Assembly (NCBI GenBank): GCA_017525915.1
Contig: JAFXSC010000022.1
Location: 1 to 64,000 of the forward strand
DNA: 64,000 bases
Direction: 5' to 3'
Origin: Ruminococcus sp.
Lineage (GTDB): Bacteria > Bacillota > Clostridia > Oscillospirales > Ruminococcaceae
Under the pieces are notes generated by a model that did not search any database, had not been told where the DNA came from, and saw nothing but the letters and a program-made list of their open reading frames with translations. A program made the translations under genes and the position numbers. This document shows positions 1 through 7,981 of the stretch, one piece after another; the first letter of the stretch is position 1; each line of letters opens with the position of its first letter.

Positions 1-57
1 ATATTGCTTTTTTAACAAATACTGTGCAAATACAGTATAGTTATCATTTTTCATCAT
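1..57 (-). CDS. 5' end of an unidentified gene leaving the window
   Basis: Nineteen codons are visible, starting Met-Met-Lys-Asn-Asp-Asn-Tyr-Thr and running off the left edge without a stop. A perfect AAGGAGG on the minus strand at 70-64 sits six bases before the ATG at 57-55, which is why I call this a real start. Too little protein is present to name a family. Confidence 0.6.
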   Translation of the reverse strand, partial: MMKNDNYTVFAQYLLKKQY

Positions 58-136
58 GAAATACCTCCTTTTGGTTTTGGGATACTTCATGATAACATAC
101 AATACTTAAAAGAACATAAATGAGTTCAGAACATAA

Positions 137-168
137 TTACGATTATGTTTTTAAAAACATAATCGTAA
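137..168. repeat. Perfect 32-bp palindrome
   Basis: Two 16-base arms (137-152 and 153-168) are exact reverse complements with no spacer. The right arm runs into the IS66 transposase remnant that follows, and the left arm lies 67 bases before the start of the leftward partial gene. It could be an operator for that gene, or a junction created when the transposon decayed. Confidence 0.7.
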
Positions 169-319
169 GAACTGGCTGTTCAATAATACAGAGCGTGGTG
201 CAAAATGCAGTGCCATTTTGTACTCGATAATTTCAACAGCACAGGCTAACGGTATGGACGTTGAAAAGTATCTGACCGACCTGTTTTCAAATCCGGCAGG
301 TACGATACTTCTACCATAG
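158..319 (+). pseudogene. IS66-family transposase C-terminal remnant
   Basis: The frame reads ...RKNWLFNNTERGAKCSAILYS and ends with a TAG at 317-319. This matches the conserved tail of IS66 transposases (RKNWLF, then GAK.SA...YS, then a short helical end). The frame is closed by a stop at 152-154, so only about the last 50 residues survive, with no start codon and no terminal inverted repeats. A rho-independent terminator follows. It is a dead fragment of an insertion sequence. Confidence 0.75.
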
Positions 320-336
320 CATAATTGATAAAGTTT

Positions 337-363
337 ATCCTCGCCATAGGCGAGGATATTTTT
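337..363 (+). terminator. Rho-independent terminator after the IS66 remnant
   Basis: A nine-base stem (ATCCTCGCC at 337-345 with GGCGAGGAT at 349-357) has an ATA loop and is followed by ATTTTTG. The T-run is on the plus strand. The same hairpin could weakly stop the leftward operon that ends at 394. Confidence 0.7.
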
Positions 364-393
364 GTATCTTATGGAACGCGGTTTATTTGACTC

Positions 394-3300
394 TTACTTA
401 TCAGGGAGAATTACATCAGTAAGAATAGTACAGTAACAAAATGCATTATCCCCAATACTTGCTACACTGTCAGGTATGGTTATACTTGTAAGACTATTGC
501 AGCCAGCAAACGCTGAGTTCCCAATACTTGTAACACTGTCTGGTATTGTTATGCTTGCAAGACTTGTGCAGCCATAAAAAGTATACTCCTCAATAGTTTT
601 AATGTTATTAGGTAATATAATACTTGTTAGGTTTTTACACTCACCAAACGCTGAGGCCCCTATACTTGTAACACTGTCTGGTATCGATATACTTGTAAGA
701 CTATTGCAGCCATAAAATGCAGATACTCCTATACTTGTAACACTGTTTGGAATTATTATATCATTAAGATAAGTACAATCAGCAAATGCACACATACCGA
801 TACTTGTAATACTATCAGGAAGTGTGATGCTTGTAATTCGTGTACAATAGCTAAAAGCATAATCATTAATACATATAACGCTGTCAGGTATCGTTATATT
901 TGTAAGAACCGTGCGGCCATAGAATGCATTTTTGCCGATACTGGTCACTCCATCTTCGATAACTACACTTCTAATTCTTGTATAATCATGCCACGGTGTA
1001 TTATTTCCGGAAAAACCATAATCAGCCATTTCACCTGTACCAGTGATTGTGAGTGTACCATTTTCGTCAAGCTTCCATTCAACGTTCTCTCCGCATTTTC
1101 CGGATCCGACTACTGGTGATGAAGTAGTTGTAGTAGTTGTCGTGATTGATGTAGTAGTAGTTGTTGTTGAAGTCGTGGTAGTTGTAGTGGTTGTAGTAGT
1201 ACTTGTGGTAGTTGAAGATGTGGTCGTAGTTGTAGAAGAAGTGGTTGTTGTTGACGTGGTAGTAGTTGTAATAGTTGATGTGGTAGTTGTGGTGGTAGTG
1301 CTGGCTTTTTTGTCAGCAATGAATTTCTCAAGCTTCAGATCTGGATTATCTGCAAGGTCGGCGCAGTAAACCAGAAGCAGTGATGCATCAACAGCAGTAA
1401 CCAAACCGTCGCCGTTGATGTCAAACTTTGCAATTACTTCCTCTGTAGGGAACGGTGCATCCGGAGCAGAAAGCTCAGCACATTTCACAAGTATCTTTGA
1501 AGCGTCGATCGCATTGATGATATTATCGCCATTCACATCACCGAATTTAGAAGGGTCAACAGGTGGCTTTGTGGCTATATCCGCTACTTTAACCATGTTG
1601 AGTTCTGTAATTTTATAGTTTGAGTATTGACCTGCATCGTTGTATCTGTCATAAACTGATTTAAATTCGGATTCAGTTATCTTGGCATTATTATATTCAT
1701 ATGTAGTACTGTTAGCAGCGGAATCATATGTCTGTGTATAGTAACCGATTGTTTCAGTTTCAGTACCACTGGTATACTTAATAACTTCCATTCCCAAAAA
1801 AGATTTACCGTCATAATTTGCATGGCTTACTCTTATCCAACAGCCATTGTTCAGAATTTTGACAGATGCACTCCACTGACTGCCATAATATGGGGTCAGA
1901 AAAACAGCTTCATTATTATAAATTGAATAAATAGCCCTTCCTCTTGAATCGTCAATTATAAGCTCGGGCGTGTTATCATTGTTAAGATCGTACAACGCGA
2001 TCTTATCATCAGGTGCTAATTGGAAGCTGTCAAGTATTCCGGATTCTAATATATGCATATACTGTGGATATAGCTTGATATCACTTGCCGGGTACTCTTT
2101 TATGAAATTATCAATAGGAGGAATTGCGGTGGTAGTTGAAGTCACAGTCGGGACTGTGTCACCAATTACCTTGATAAATCCGTTTTCAATTCCTCTCGCA
2201 AACACCCACGCTTGCATAAGTTTTCCTTCTGATGTTTTTTGGGAATCTATAAAATTATCTTCAGCAATAGAGTTTGATTCAAAACTGATTCCGATAGGAT
2301 ATAAATCACCAATTTTAGCATTTTCTGGTAGTTCAAACTGAAACATAGCATATATTCCGTCTTTTCCTGTATCGGATGTTCCGTAAGTTGCAAAAAACAA
2401 ACTGCCATTTTCTATTTTCCTTGAAATTATTCCTAAAGAATGCGTACCGTTTTGATCCGGCTTTTCAACATATTCATCGCTCGGAAACATAATAGGATTT
2501 AGTCTGTCGTCATAATAAATATGTATGCCGGTGGTACAATATTTCTTATCAGCGCCTGTGATACGAATACATACTATTTGCGGGTTCCGGATCTCTGTTA
2601 TAGGTACCTCAAGCTTGTCGACCTTGAGTGACGGCTTAACCGGTGAGGATTCCGGGTCAAGAGTTGTCACATAAGCACTGCCATCATAATCTACTTCGAC
2701 ATTACCATGACTTTTAACTATTTTGTCAACATAGCTGTAGTTTGAAATATCTTTTGTTGTAGCAATATATGTTGATATAGGTTGCGTTGTTGTTCTGCTT
2801 GTAGTAGTAGCTGCCTTTGAGGTCGACGATGTTGTTGAAGTTGTTTGTCGTGAAGTGGTTGATGTTGTGGTGGGCTTCTTCGTTGTAGTTGTGGTCGTTG
2901 TGGTGGTGGTAGTTGTAGTAGTTGTTGTTGAAGTTGTAGTAATTGAAGGAGCAGTACCAAGAGATACAAAAGTAATGTCAAAGTATTCTGCATATTTCTG
3001 AGCTATTGAGTTTTCATAGCTCTGAATAATACCGGAATAGTGACCGGCACCTGTTTCGCTGTCAATTGAGTTGCATATTGTTGTGCCATATTCATCAGTC
3101 CCTTTTTCAAAAACATCTTTGAAATTGCAATTACTATTCAAGATTGTTATCGAATACAGGTCCTCACATTGACAAAATGCGCCGCCTTCGATCATCGTTA
3201 CGGAAGCAGGAACGGTAACGGTTTGAAGGCTGTTACACCCTTTGAATGTATATTGATTTATGGTCTTAATTGAATCGGGTATCGTTATGGATTTCAAGTT

Positions 3301-4002
3301 GTAACACTTCCAGAATGCAGTTGCACCAATACTTGTTACCGAACTTGGGATCTTGAATGATTCAAGACTACTGCAACAGCCAAAAGCCCCAAGACCTATT
3401 GTTTCAACAGAATTTGAAAGGGTCACTGATTTAAGTTCTGTACAGTAAAAGAATGCCATTTCAGGAATAGTTTTAATTGAATCGGGTATAATAATTGATT
3501 TAAGACCGGTACCGCTAAATACATATTCTCCTATATCGATAACAGAATTCGGAATAGTAATATAATTAAGAGACTGACAGCTATCAAAAGCTCTCGCTCC
3601 GATACTTGTGACTGAATTAGGAATTGTTAATGATTTAATAGCACTTCCGGAAAATGCAAATTCTCCAATAGTTTTTACAGTATCAGGTATAGTTATGGAA
3701 TTCATGCTTGTAATGCAAAAGGCTCTGTCTTCAATGTTTGTAACACCTTTGTTTATTACGACTTTTTTTATGTTTTCTTCAAATTCGTACCACGGACGCA
3801 ATGAGAAACTCATCTCTCCTGTACCGCTGATCGTCAGAGTACCATAATTATCAAGGACAAATGTAAGATTATCACCGCATTTTCCGCTCTCAACAGCATA
3901 GGCTGTGATTTCATTGGTCACAGGACTATTCCCGATAACCGGAACCAGAAAATTCAAAATCATCACTGACAGAATAACGGATAGCATTCTTTTAATTTTC
4001 AT
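394..4002 (-). CDS. Secreted BspA-type LRR protein with internal dockerin
   Basis: A 1202-residue secreted protein with an N-terminal signal peptide (MKIKRMLSVILSVMILNF...). Modules in order, rough positions: BspA/TpLRR_5-like leucine-rich repeats (about 40-340, recurring SIP.SVTSIG..AF), a Thr-rich linker (353-403), a beta-rich module resembling a cohesin fold (455-612), a 'YPQY...LYDLNNDNTPELI' module (635-810), a type I dockerin (816-897; two calcium loops, GDVNGDNIINAIDAS and FDINGDGLVTAVDAS), a second Thr-rich linker (898-963), and a second LRR block to the end. Dockerins dock enzymes onto cellulosomal scaffoldins; BspA repeats mediate surface contacts. The start has GGGAGG upstream, and the gene begins 13 bases after the SH3b lipoprotein gene, so the two are probably cotranscribed. 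The cohesin-like call is the weakest part. Confidence 0.85.
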   Translation of the reverse strand: MKIKRMLSVILSVMILNFLVPVIGNSPVTNEITAYAVESGKCGDNLTFVLDNYGTLTISGTGEMSFSLRPWYEFEENIKKVVINKGVTNIEDRAFCITSMNSITIPDTVKTIGEFAFSGSAIKSLTIPNSVTSIGARAFDSCQSLNYITIPNSVIDIGEYVFSGTGLKSIIIPDSIKTIPEMAFFYCTELKSVTLSNSVETIGLGAFGCCSSLESFKIPSSVTSIGATAFWKCYNLKSITIPDSIKTINQYTFKGCNSLQTVTVPASVTMIEGGAFCQCEDLYSITILNSNCNFKDVFEKGTDEYGTTICNSIDSETGAGHYSGIIQSYENSIAQKYAEYFDITFVSLGTAPSITTTSTTTTTTTTTTTTTTTTKKPTTTSTTSRQTTSTTSSTSKAATTTSRTTTQPISTYIATTKDISNYSYVDKIVKSHGNVEVDYDGSAYVTTLDPESSPVKPSLKVDKLEVPITEIRNPQIVCIRITGADKKYCTTGIHIYYDDRLNPIMFPSDEYVEKPDQNGTHSLGIISRKIENGSLFFATYGTSDTGKDGIYAMFQFELPENAKIGDLYPIGISFESNSIAEDNFIDSQKTSEGKLMQAWVFARGIENGFIKVIGDTVPTVTSTTTAIPPIDNFIKEYPASDIKLYPQYMHILESGILDSFQLAPDDKIALYDLNNDNTPELIIDDSRGRAIYSIYNNEAVFLTPYYGSQWSASVKILNNGCWIRVSHANYDGKSFLGMEVIKYTSGTETETIGYYTQTYDSAANSTTYEYNNAKITESEFKSVYDRYNDAGQYSNYKITELNMVKVADIATKPPVDPSKFGDVNGDNIINAIDASKILVKCAELSAPDAPFPTEEVIAKFDINGDGLVTAVDASLLLVYCADLADNPDLKLEKFIADKKASTTTTTTTSTITTTTTSTTTTSSTTTTTSSTTTSTTTTTTTTTTSTTTTTTSITTTTTTTSSPVVGSGKCGENVEWKLDENGTLTITGTGEMADYGFSGNNTPWHDYTRIRSVVIEDGVTSIGKNAFYGRTVLTNITIPDSVICINDYAFSYCTRITSITLPDSITSIGMCAFADCTYLNDIIIPNSVTSIGVSAFYGCNSLTSISIPDSVTSIGASAFGECKNLTSIILPNNIKTIEEYTFYGCTSLASITIPDSVTSIGNSAFAGCNSLTSITIPDSVASIGDNAFCYCTILTDVILPDK
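1113..1308. repeat. Low-complexity Thr-codon tract, second linker
   Basis: Near-continuous ACT/ACA/ACC/ACG and TCA/TCT codons on the minus strand encode about 65 residues that are almost all Thr and Ser. The synonymous codons vary, so it is not a simple microsatellite. Such linkers are usually flexible and often O-glycosylated in secreted ruminococcal proteins. Confidence 0.7.
2793..2943. repeat. Low-complexity Thr-codon tract, first linker
   Basis: This is the same kind of Thr/Ser-coding tract between the first LRR block and the beta-rich module of the large secreted protein. Basic residues (Lys, Arg) interrupt it more often than in the second linker. Confidence 0.65.
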
Positions 4003-4015
4003 AATAATTCCTCCC

Positions 4016-5095
4016 TTAATATGTAATATGCCAGTCTACAAATTCTTCAGCAACATATCCTCTGAAAATGGTATAATCCTGATTGAAGCCATAGATCAGA
4101 AGCCAGCCGTTATAAGAATCATCTTCAACATAAACTTTAGTACCATTTGGAATTTGAGTGACTACTGACGATGAAGTGGAGGGTGACTGACGAACATTCA
4201 ACGAACCGCCTTCAGTGCTGACATAGCCTTCTCCATAGGCAGCTTCATTTGAATTATTATCGTTTATTATCCTGCTGCTTCGTCCGAGTTTATTTAACAG
4301 GTATTCTTTCATTTGAGTGTACGACATTGAACTCATTGTGTTGTGAGCACAGTTGCTGTTTACACTCATTCCATAATCAGGGAATGCTGTATTTAGAGCA
4401 TTCCAGCAGTCGGCAGGAATAGTGTACATGCCAACACCAGAACTCTTGCCTGAAGAATAGTAACTTAAACCAGATGAATCGTCAATGCCCCAGCTCGCAT
4501 TTCCGTTTGAATCATAGTTTATTCTGACAACGAGTTCTTCATATGATGATAAATCACAGTATAATCTTAAAAGCTTGCTATTGCTGCAGGTTTCGCAGCA
4601 TATATAGTTTTTTCCATTAGTTCCGTTGACAACATAGAATGAGGGCGATTCAAGCGTAAGGTTCCAGCCAAATAAACCATCATCAGATTCCATGTTCCAG
4701 TAAGTGATTATGTTTAATCCAAAATCGTCACATAGAATCATATCTTCGTAACCGTCTTTATCAACATCATAGAAGAAACCTGTGCCTTCATCAGCGGATA
4801 CAAGGTAATCATATAATGGTTCATAATGAACTGCATCAACATATGAGGTTGTAGTCATTTGGGTTGTGGTGGAAGTTGTTGTGGTTGTTGTATCCGGAGT
4901 AGATTGAGTTACTGCAGTAGAAGTAATTGCATTTGATGTTGAATTCTCTGTTGTGGAATCGGATGTTTCTGTAAAAGCTATTGATGATGTGGCAGTATTG
5001 GTTTGACTATCTGAATTCGCTCCCTTCCCACAGCTAAAAGTAAATATAGATACAATAATTGATAATCCTAATGATATCATTTTCTTTGTTTTCAT
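4016..5095 (-). CDS. Secreted SH3b lipoprotein with Thr-rich linker
   Basis: About 359 residues. I start at the ATG at 5095-5093 because AAGGAGG lies at 5109-5103, seven bases upstream; an upstream in-frame ATG at 5122 has no such site. The N-terminus is a lipoprotein-like signal ending TFSC-GKG; Thr at -3 makes the lipobox non-standard. A Ser/Thr linker follows (about 30-85), then a domain containing 'YDVDKDGYEDMILCDD', similar to calcium-binding FG-GAP/VCBS-like loops, and a C-terminal bacterial SH3 domain (about 285-355, with LNVRQSPS and GYVAEEFV) that typically binds cell wall. The LRR/dockerin gene follows 13 bases downstream. The function is not known; cell-wall attachment is inferred. 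Confidence 0.8.
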   Translation of the reverse strand: MKTKKMISLGLSIIVSIFTFSCGKGANSDSQTNTATSSIAFTETSDSTTENSTSNAITSTAVTQSTPDTTTTTTSTTTQMTTTSYVDAVHYEPLYDYLVSADEGTGFFYDVDKDGYEDMILCDDFGLNIITYWNMESDDGLFGWNLTLESPSFYVVNGTNGKNYICCETCSNSKLLRLYCDLSSYEELVVRINYDSNGNASWGIDDSSGLSYYSSGKSSGVGMYTIPADCWNALNTAFPDYGMSVNSNCAHNTMSSMSYTQMKEYLLNKLGRSSRIINDNNSNEAAYGEGYVSTEGGSLNVRQSPSTSSSVVTQIPNGTKVYVEDDSYNGWLLIYGFNQDYTIFRGYVAEEFVDWHITY

Positions 5096-5326
5096 AACTA
5101 TACCTCCTTGAATGTCATTCATATTTATCTTGTCGATATACTATGGCACAATAAATATTGTTAAATCCGGGACATATAAACCACATTGATTGGCGTCAAT
5201 TATTATTTGAAACAATTATAACACAATTAACCCCTAAATTTGTTGTTACTTTGTTAACATTACTGCATCTCTGAGAAAATTTGTCTGGTTTAACAATTGA
5301 TACATGTGCTGTTTGTCGAAAATACC

Positions 5327-5545
5327 GAAAACAGGCTAACACAGGAGCAGTTTGCTGAGAAGATAGATAAGAACCTCGCATTCATAGGAGCTGTGGAGGC
5401 GCTGAACGTTAATAAAACTGTGTCACTTAAAACCCTTTTTCACGCAAAAGATTTTTCTGGACTAAAAAGGTCCTCACAGACAATAGTTGGTGTCGCGAAC
5501 AGGGAAGTTGGCATCCGCGATACCCTTAGGGTGACAAATGGGTGA
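5327..5545 (+). pseudogene. Broken XRE-type helix-turn-helix regulator fragment
   Basis: The stretch reads RLTQEQFAEKIDKNLAFIG, then AVEALNVNKTVSLKTLF. This fits the helix-turn-helix part of XRE regulators (LTQEQLAEK...SFI...VNKTISLKTLF). The usual start and first helix are missing, and after the HTH the sequence turns into unrelated residues before a stop. No good ribosome site precedes it. I read it as a decayed regulator. The rest of the 5096-5640 gap holds AT-rich upstream DNA of the leftward operon (5096-5326) and a terminator. Confidence 0.5.
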
Positions 5546-5570
5546 CAAATCATGTTTTTCCCTGAAAAAG

Positions 5571-5609
5571 CCAAAAAATCCTGACAAGCCGCAAGACCTG
5601 TCAGGATTT
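5571..5609 (-). terminator. Terminator of the GGGtGRT operon
   Basis: An 11-bp stem (AAATCCTGACA at 5576-5586 with 5599-5609) is followed on the minus strand by TTTTTT (5578-5573). It lies 32 bases after the stop codon of the GGGtGRT gene. Confidence 0.85.
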
Positions 5610-5640
5610 CATTTTATAGCTTATTATAGCCGTTCAGCTA

Positions 5641-6639
5641 TTACTTCATAGCCTCTTCAACAGCAACTGCGCAAGCAACTGTTGCGCCAACCATCGGGTT
5701 GTTACCCATACCGATAAGACCCATCATCTCAACGTGAGCAGGAACAGAAGAAGAACCTGCGAACTGAGCGTCAGAGTGCATACGACCGAGGGTATCTGTC
5801 ATACCGTAGGAAGCAGGGCCTGCAGCCATGTTATCGGGGTGGAGAGTACGTCCTGTACCGCCGCCGGAAGCAACAGAGAAGTACTTCTTGCCGGCGTCAG
5901 TGCGCTCCTTCTTGTATGTGCCTGCAACGGGGTGCTGGAAACGAGTTGGGTTGGTGGAGTTACCTGTGATAGAAACGTCAACGTTTTCCTTCCACATGAT
6001 AGCAACGCCTTCTCTTACATCGTTAGCGCCGTAGCAGTTAACCTTAGCGCGGAGACCTGTGGAGTAAGCCTTGCGGAATACTTCCTTGACTTCGCCGGTA
6101 GCGTAGTCCATTTCAGTCTCAACGTATGTGAAGCCGTTTATACGGGCAATGATCTGAGCAGCGTCCTTGCCGAGACCGTTGAGGATAACGCGGAGGGGCT
6201 TCTGACGAACCTTGTTAGCCTTCTCAGCGATACCGATAGCACCTTCAGCAGCAGCGAATGATTCGTGACCTGCGAGGAAAGCGAAGCACTCAGTGTCTTC
6301 CTCAAGAAGCATCTTGCCGAGGTTTCCGTGGCCGAGACCAACCTTACGCTGGTCAGCAACAGAACCGGGGATACAGAAAGCCTGGAGACCCTCACCGATA
6401 GCAGCAGCAGCGTCAGCAGCTCTTGTGCAGCCCTTCTTTATAGCGATAGCGCAGCCTACTGTGTAAGCCCACTTAGCGTTTTCGAAGCAGATAGGCTGGA
6501 TCTTCTCTACAAGGTGGTAGATGTCAAGACCCTTAGCCTTGCATACGTCAGCACACTCCTCGATGGAGTTGATGCCGTAATTCTTGATAACGTCGAGGAT
6601 CTGCTTCTCGCGTCTCTCATATGATTCAAATAAAGCCAT
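5641..6639 (-). CDS. GGGtGRT family protein
   Basis: 332 residues matching the widespread but poorly understood 'GGGtGRT protein' family of anaerobic Firmicutes. The naming motif is seen as VASGGGTGRTLHPDNMA near residue 255. Other conserved-looking stretches are GSVADQRKVGLGHGN, LAGHESFAAAEGAIGIAEKA and the C-terminal GLIGMGNNPMVGATVACAVAV. There is no signal peptide or membrane segment, so it is cytosolic. It sits 14 bases after the NifU-like gene in the same orientation, and the pair share a strong promoter and a terminator, so a joint role in metal or Fe-S handling is a reasonable inference. The biochemical activity is not established as far as I know. Confidence 0.85.
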   Translation of the reverse strand: MALFESYERREKQILDVIKNYGINSIEECADVCKAKGLDIYHLVEKIQPICFENAKWAYTVGCAIAIKKGCTRAADAAAAIGEGLQAFCIPGSVADQRKVGLGHGNLGKMLLEEDTECFAFLAGHESFAAAEGAIGIAEKANKVRQKPLRVILNGLGKDAAQIIARINGFTYVETEMDYATGEVKEVFRKAYSTGLRAKVNCYGANDVREGVAIMWKENVDVSITGNSTNPTRFQHPVAGTYKKERTDAGKKYFSVASGGGTGRTLHPDNMAAGPASYGMTDTLGRMHSDAQFAGSSSVPAHVEMMGLIGMGNNPMVGATVACAVAVEEAMK

Positions 6640-6653
6640 GTTTCGTTTCCTCC

Positions 6654-7346
6654 TTATTCCTTTCTCGGGTCAACGAACTTAACGGCGTCGTCTACTCTGC
6701 CGTACTGACCCTGTGCCTTCTCGAAAGCAGCATTAGCGTCCATGCCGCCCTTGATGAAGTCCATCATCTTACCGAAGTTCACGAACTTATAGCCAATGAT
6801 CTCATCGTCCTCGTTGAGAGCGAGCTTTGTTACATAACCGTCAGTCATTTCGAGGTAACGGGGACCCTTTGCGAGAGTACCGTACATTGTGCCGACCTGT
6901 GAACGGAGACCCTTACCGAGGTCCTCAAGTCCTGCGCCGACAACGAGACCGCCCTCAGAGAAAGCAGACTGTGAACGACCGTAAACGATCTGGAGGAAGA
7001 GCTCTCTCATAGCTGTGTTGATAGCGTCGCATACGAGGTCTGTATTGAGAGCCTCGAGAATAGTTCTGCCGGGGAGTATCTCAGCAGCCATAGCAGCGGA
7101 GTGTGTCATACCGGAACATCCGATAGTCTCAACGAGAGCCTCCTGGATAACGCCCTCCTTAACGTTGAGAGTGAGCTTGCAGGTACCCTGCTGAGGAGCA
7201 CACCAGCCGATACCGTGTGTGAATCCGGAAATATCAGTGATCTCCTTTGCCTTTACCCATTTTGCTTCCTCCGGGATCGGAGCAGCGCCGTGAGCAACGC
7301 CCTGAGCGATAGGGCACATTGTTTCAACTTCGTGCGAATAAATCAT
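6654..7346 (-). CDS. NifU-like iron-sulfur cluster scaffold protein
   Basis: 230 residues. Cys residues sit in contexts expected for a NifU/IscU-type scaffold: GIGWCAPQQGTCKL (about 47-56) and ETIGCSGMTHSAAMAAE (about 78). The second resembles the G-CxG helix start of NifU_N domains. The protein is longer than IscU (about 130 residues), and the C-terminal half (TDGYVTKLALNEDDEIIGYKF onward) is family-specific. It is the first gene of a two-gene operon with the GGGtGRT gene. AAAGGAG lies nine bases before the ATG. Scaffold function is inferred from family resemblance. Confidence 0.75.
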   Translation of the reverse strand: MIYSHEVETMCPIAQGVAHGAAPIPEEAKWVKAKEITDISGFTHGIGWCAPQQGTCKLTLNVKEGVIQEALVETIGCSGMTHSAAMAAEILPGRTILEALNTDLVCDAINTAMRELFLQIVYGRSQSAFSEGGLVVGAGLEDLGKGLRSQVGTMYGTLAKGPRYLEMTDGYVTKLALNEDDEIIGYKFVNFGKMMDFIKGGMDANAAFEKAQGQYGRVDDAVKFVDPRKE

Positions 7347-7469
7347 TATAAATACTCCTTTCTGGTATAGAGCAGTCCGGCAGGGGAGAGTTCCGCAGAC
7401 GGACGGCTGAATACTGATCCTCAGAACGCTGCCGTCGAGACGGACAGGCTCCGGGGCTTTAACGTTACT

Positions 7470-7498
7470 ATTATACCACCTGCGGTATAAAAAGTCAA
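7470..7498 (-). promoter_or_regulatory. Strong sigma-A promoter of the NifU-like/GGGtGRT operon
   Basis: On the minus strand TTGACT (7498-7493), a 17-base spacer and TATAAT (7475-7470). The predicted start leaves a leader of about 115 bases before the ATG, with no obvious terminator in it. Confidence 0.85.
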
Positions 7499-7563
7499 GA
7501 CAAAAGCGATGAATTGCGTTTATTTTTTATCAGCAGGGGAGAATGATGGAGGAACAGAAAGAA

Positions 7564-7586
7564 AGCAGTGCCTTATCAGCACTGCT
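7564..7586 (-). terminator. Likely terminator of the tRNA-Arg transcript
   Basis: An eight-base stem, AGCAGTGC (7564-7571) with GCACTGCT (7579-7586), has a seven-base loop. On the minus strand it is followed by TTTCTTTC. It lies about 160 bases downstream of tRNA-Arg, in a stretch with no gene. Confidence 0.4.
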
Positions 7587-7697
7587 TCTGTATGAACAAT
7601 TATAAAAACAAGCACCCCTCAGAAGGGGGAGACAGGCAACAGTCTATAAGGATTTAACGCCGCGAGCGATAGCAGAGCAAACCTTTAGTAAAAAGTA

Positions 7698-7745
7698 AGC
7701 GAGTCCCTGCGAGCGGCAACGTGTCCGCCTGCGGAGGCTCGCCTG
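7698..7745. repeat. Dispersed imperfect repeat, copy 1
   Basis: About 48 bases beginning AGCGAG and containing ACGTG and GCCTGCGG..GGCT. They align loosely with 15532-15578 (AGCGAG, GAGC, ACGTG, GCC.GCG..GGCT in the same order). This copy sits directly after tRNA-Arg. The alignment is by eye; identity is moderate. Confidence 0.35.
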
Positions 7746-7822
7746 TGGCGTCCCAAAGAGGAGTCGAACCTCCGGCCTACTGCTTAGGAGGCAGTCGCTC
7801 TATCCTACTGAGCTATTGGGAC
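7746..7822 (-). tRNA. tRNA-Arg (anticodon CCT)
   Basis: A full cloverleaf reads on the minus strand. The acceptor stem is GTCCCAA/TTGGGAC, the anticodon loop CTCCTAA has anticodon CCT at 7788-7786, and the T-arm contains GGTTCGACTCC. Discriminator G and an encoded CCA (7748-7746) close it. It decodes AGG. Confidence 0.95.
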
Positions 7823-7833
7823 ATAACATATGT

Positions 7834-7862
7834 ATTATACCATGAGAAGTAAAAAAAAGCAA
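7834..7862 (-). promoter_or_regulatory. Promoter of tRNA-Arg
   Basis: TTGCTT (7862-7857), 17 bases, TATAAT (7839-7834) on the minus strand, 12 bases before the tRNA 5' end. Confidence 0.75.
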
Positions 7863-7922
7863 GGGGTCACACTATATTTTGTTGATTTAACAATAACTAT
7901 CCTTAAATTTCATTAATTTCTG

Positions 7923-7951
7923 TTGACCTTTGAAGCAAACAGTGATATAAT
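7923..7951 (+). promoter_or_regulatory. Promoter of the mscS-rsmA operon
   Basis: TTGACC (7923-7928), a 17-base spacer and TATAAT (7946-7951), followed by GGAGGAG at 7968-7974. This gives a very short leader. Confidence 0.85.
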
Positions 7952-7981
7952 AAGTGTAAGTATGTTTGGAGGAGATTGGTT

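Noticed and set aside
1113-1308. Possible CRISPR-like or VNTR array because of the strong periodicity
   Set aside because: The period is a codon-level Thr/Ser bias with synonymous variation. There are no constant repeats with unique spacers.
1043-1369. A plus-strand frame coding a Val-rich protein opposite the Thr linker
   Set aside because: It is the complement of Thr codons (GTx runs), has no ribosome site and lies inside a clear secreted-protein gene.
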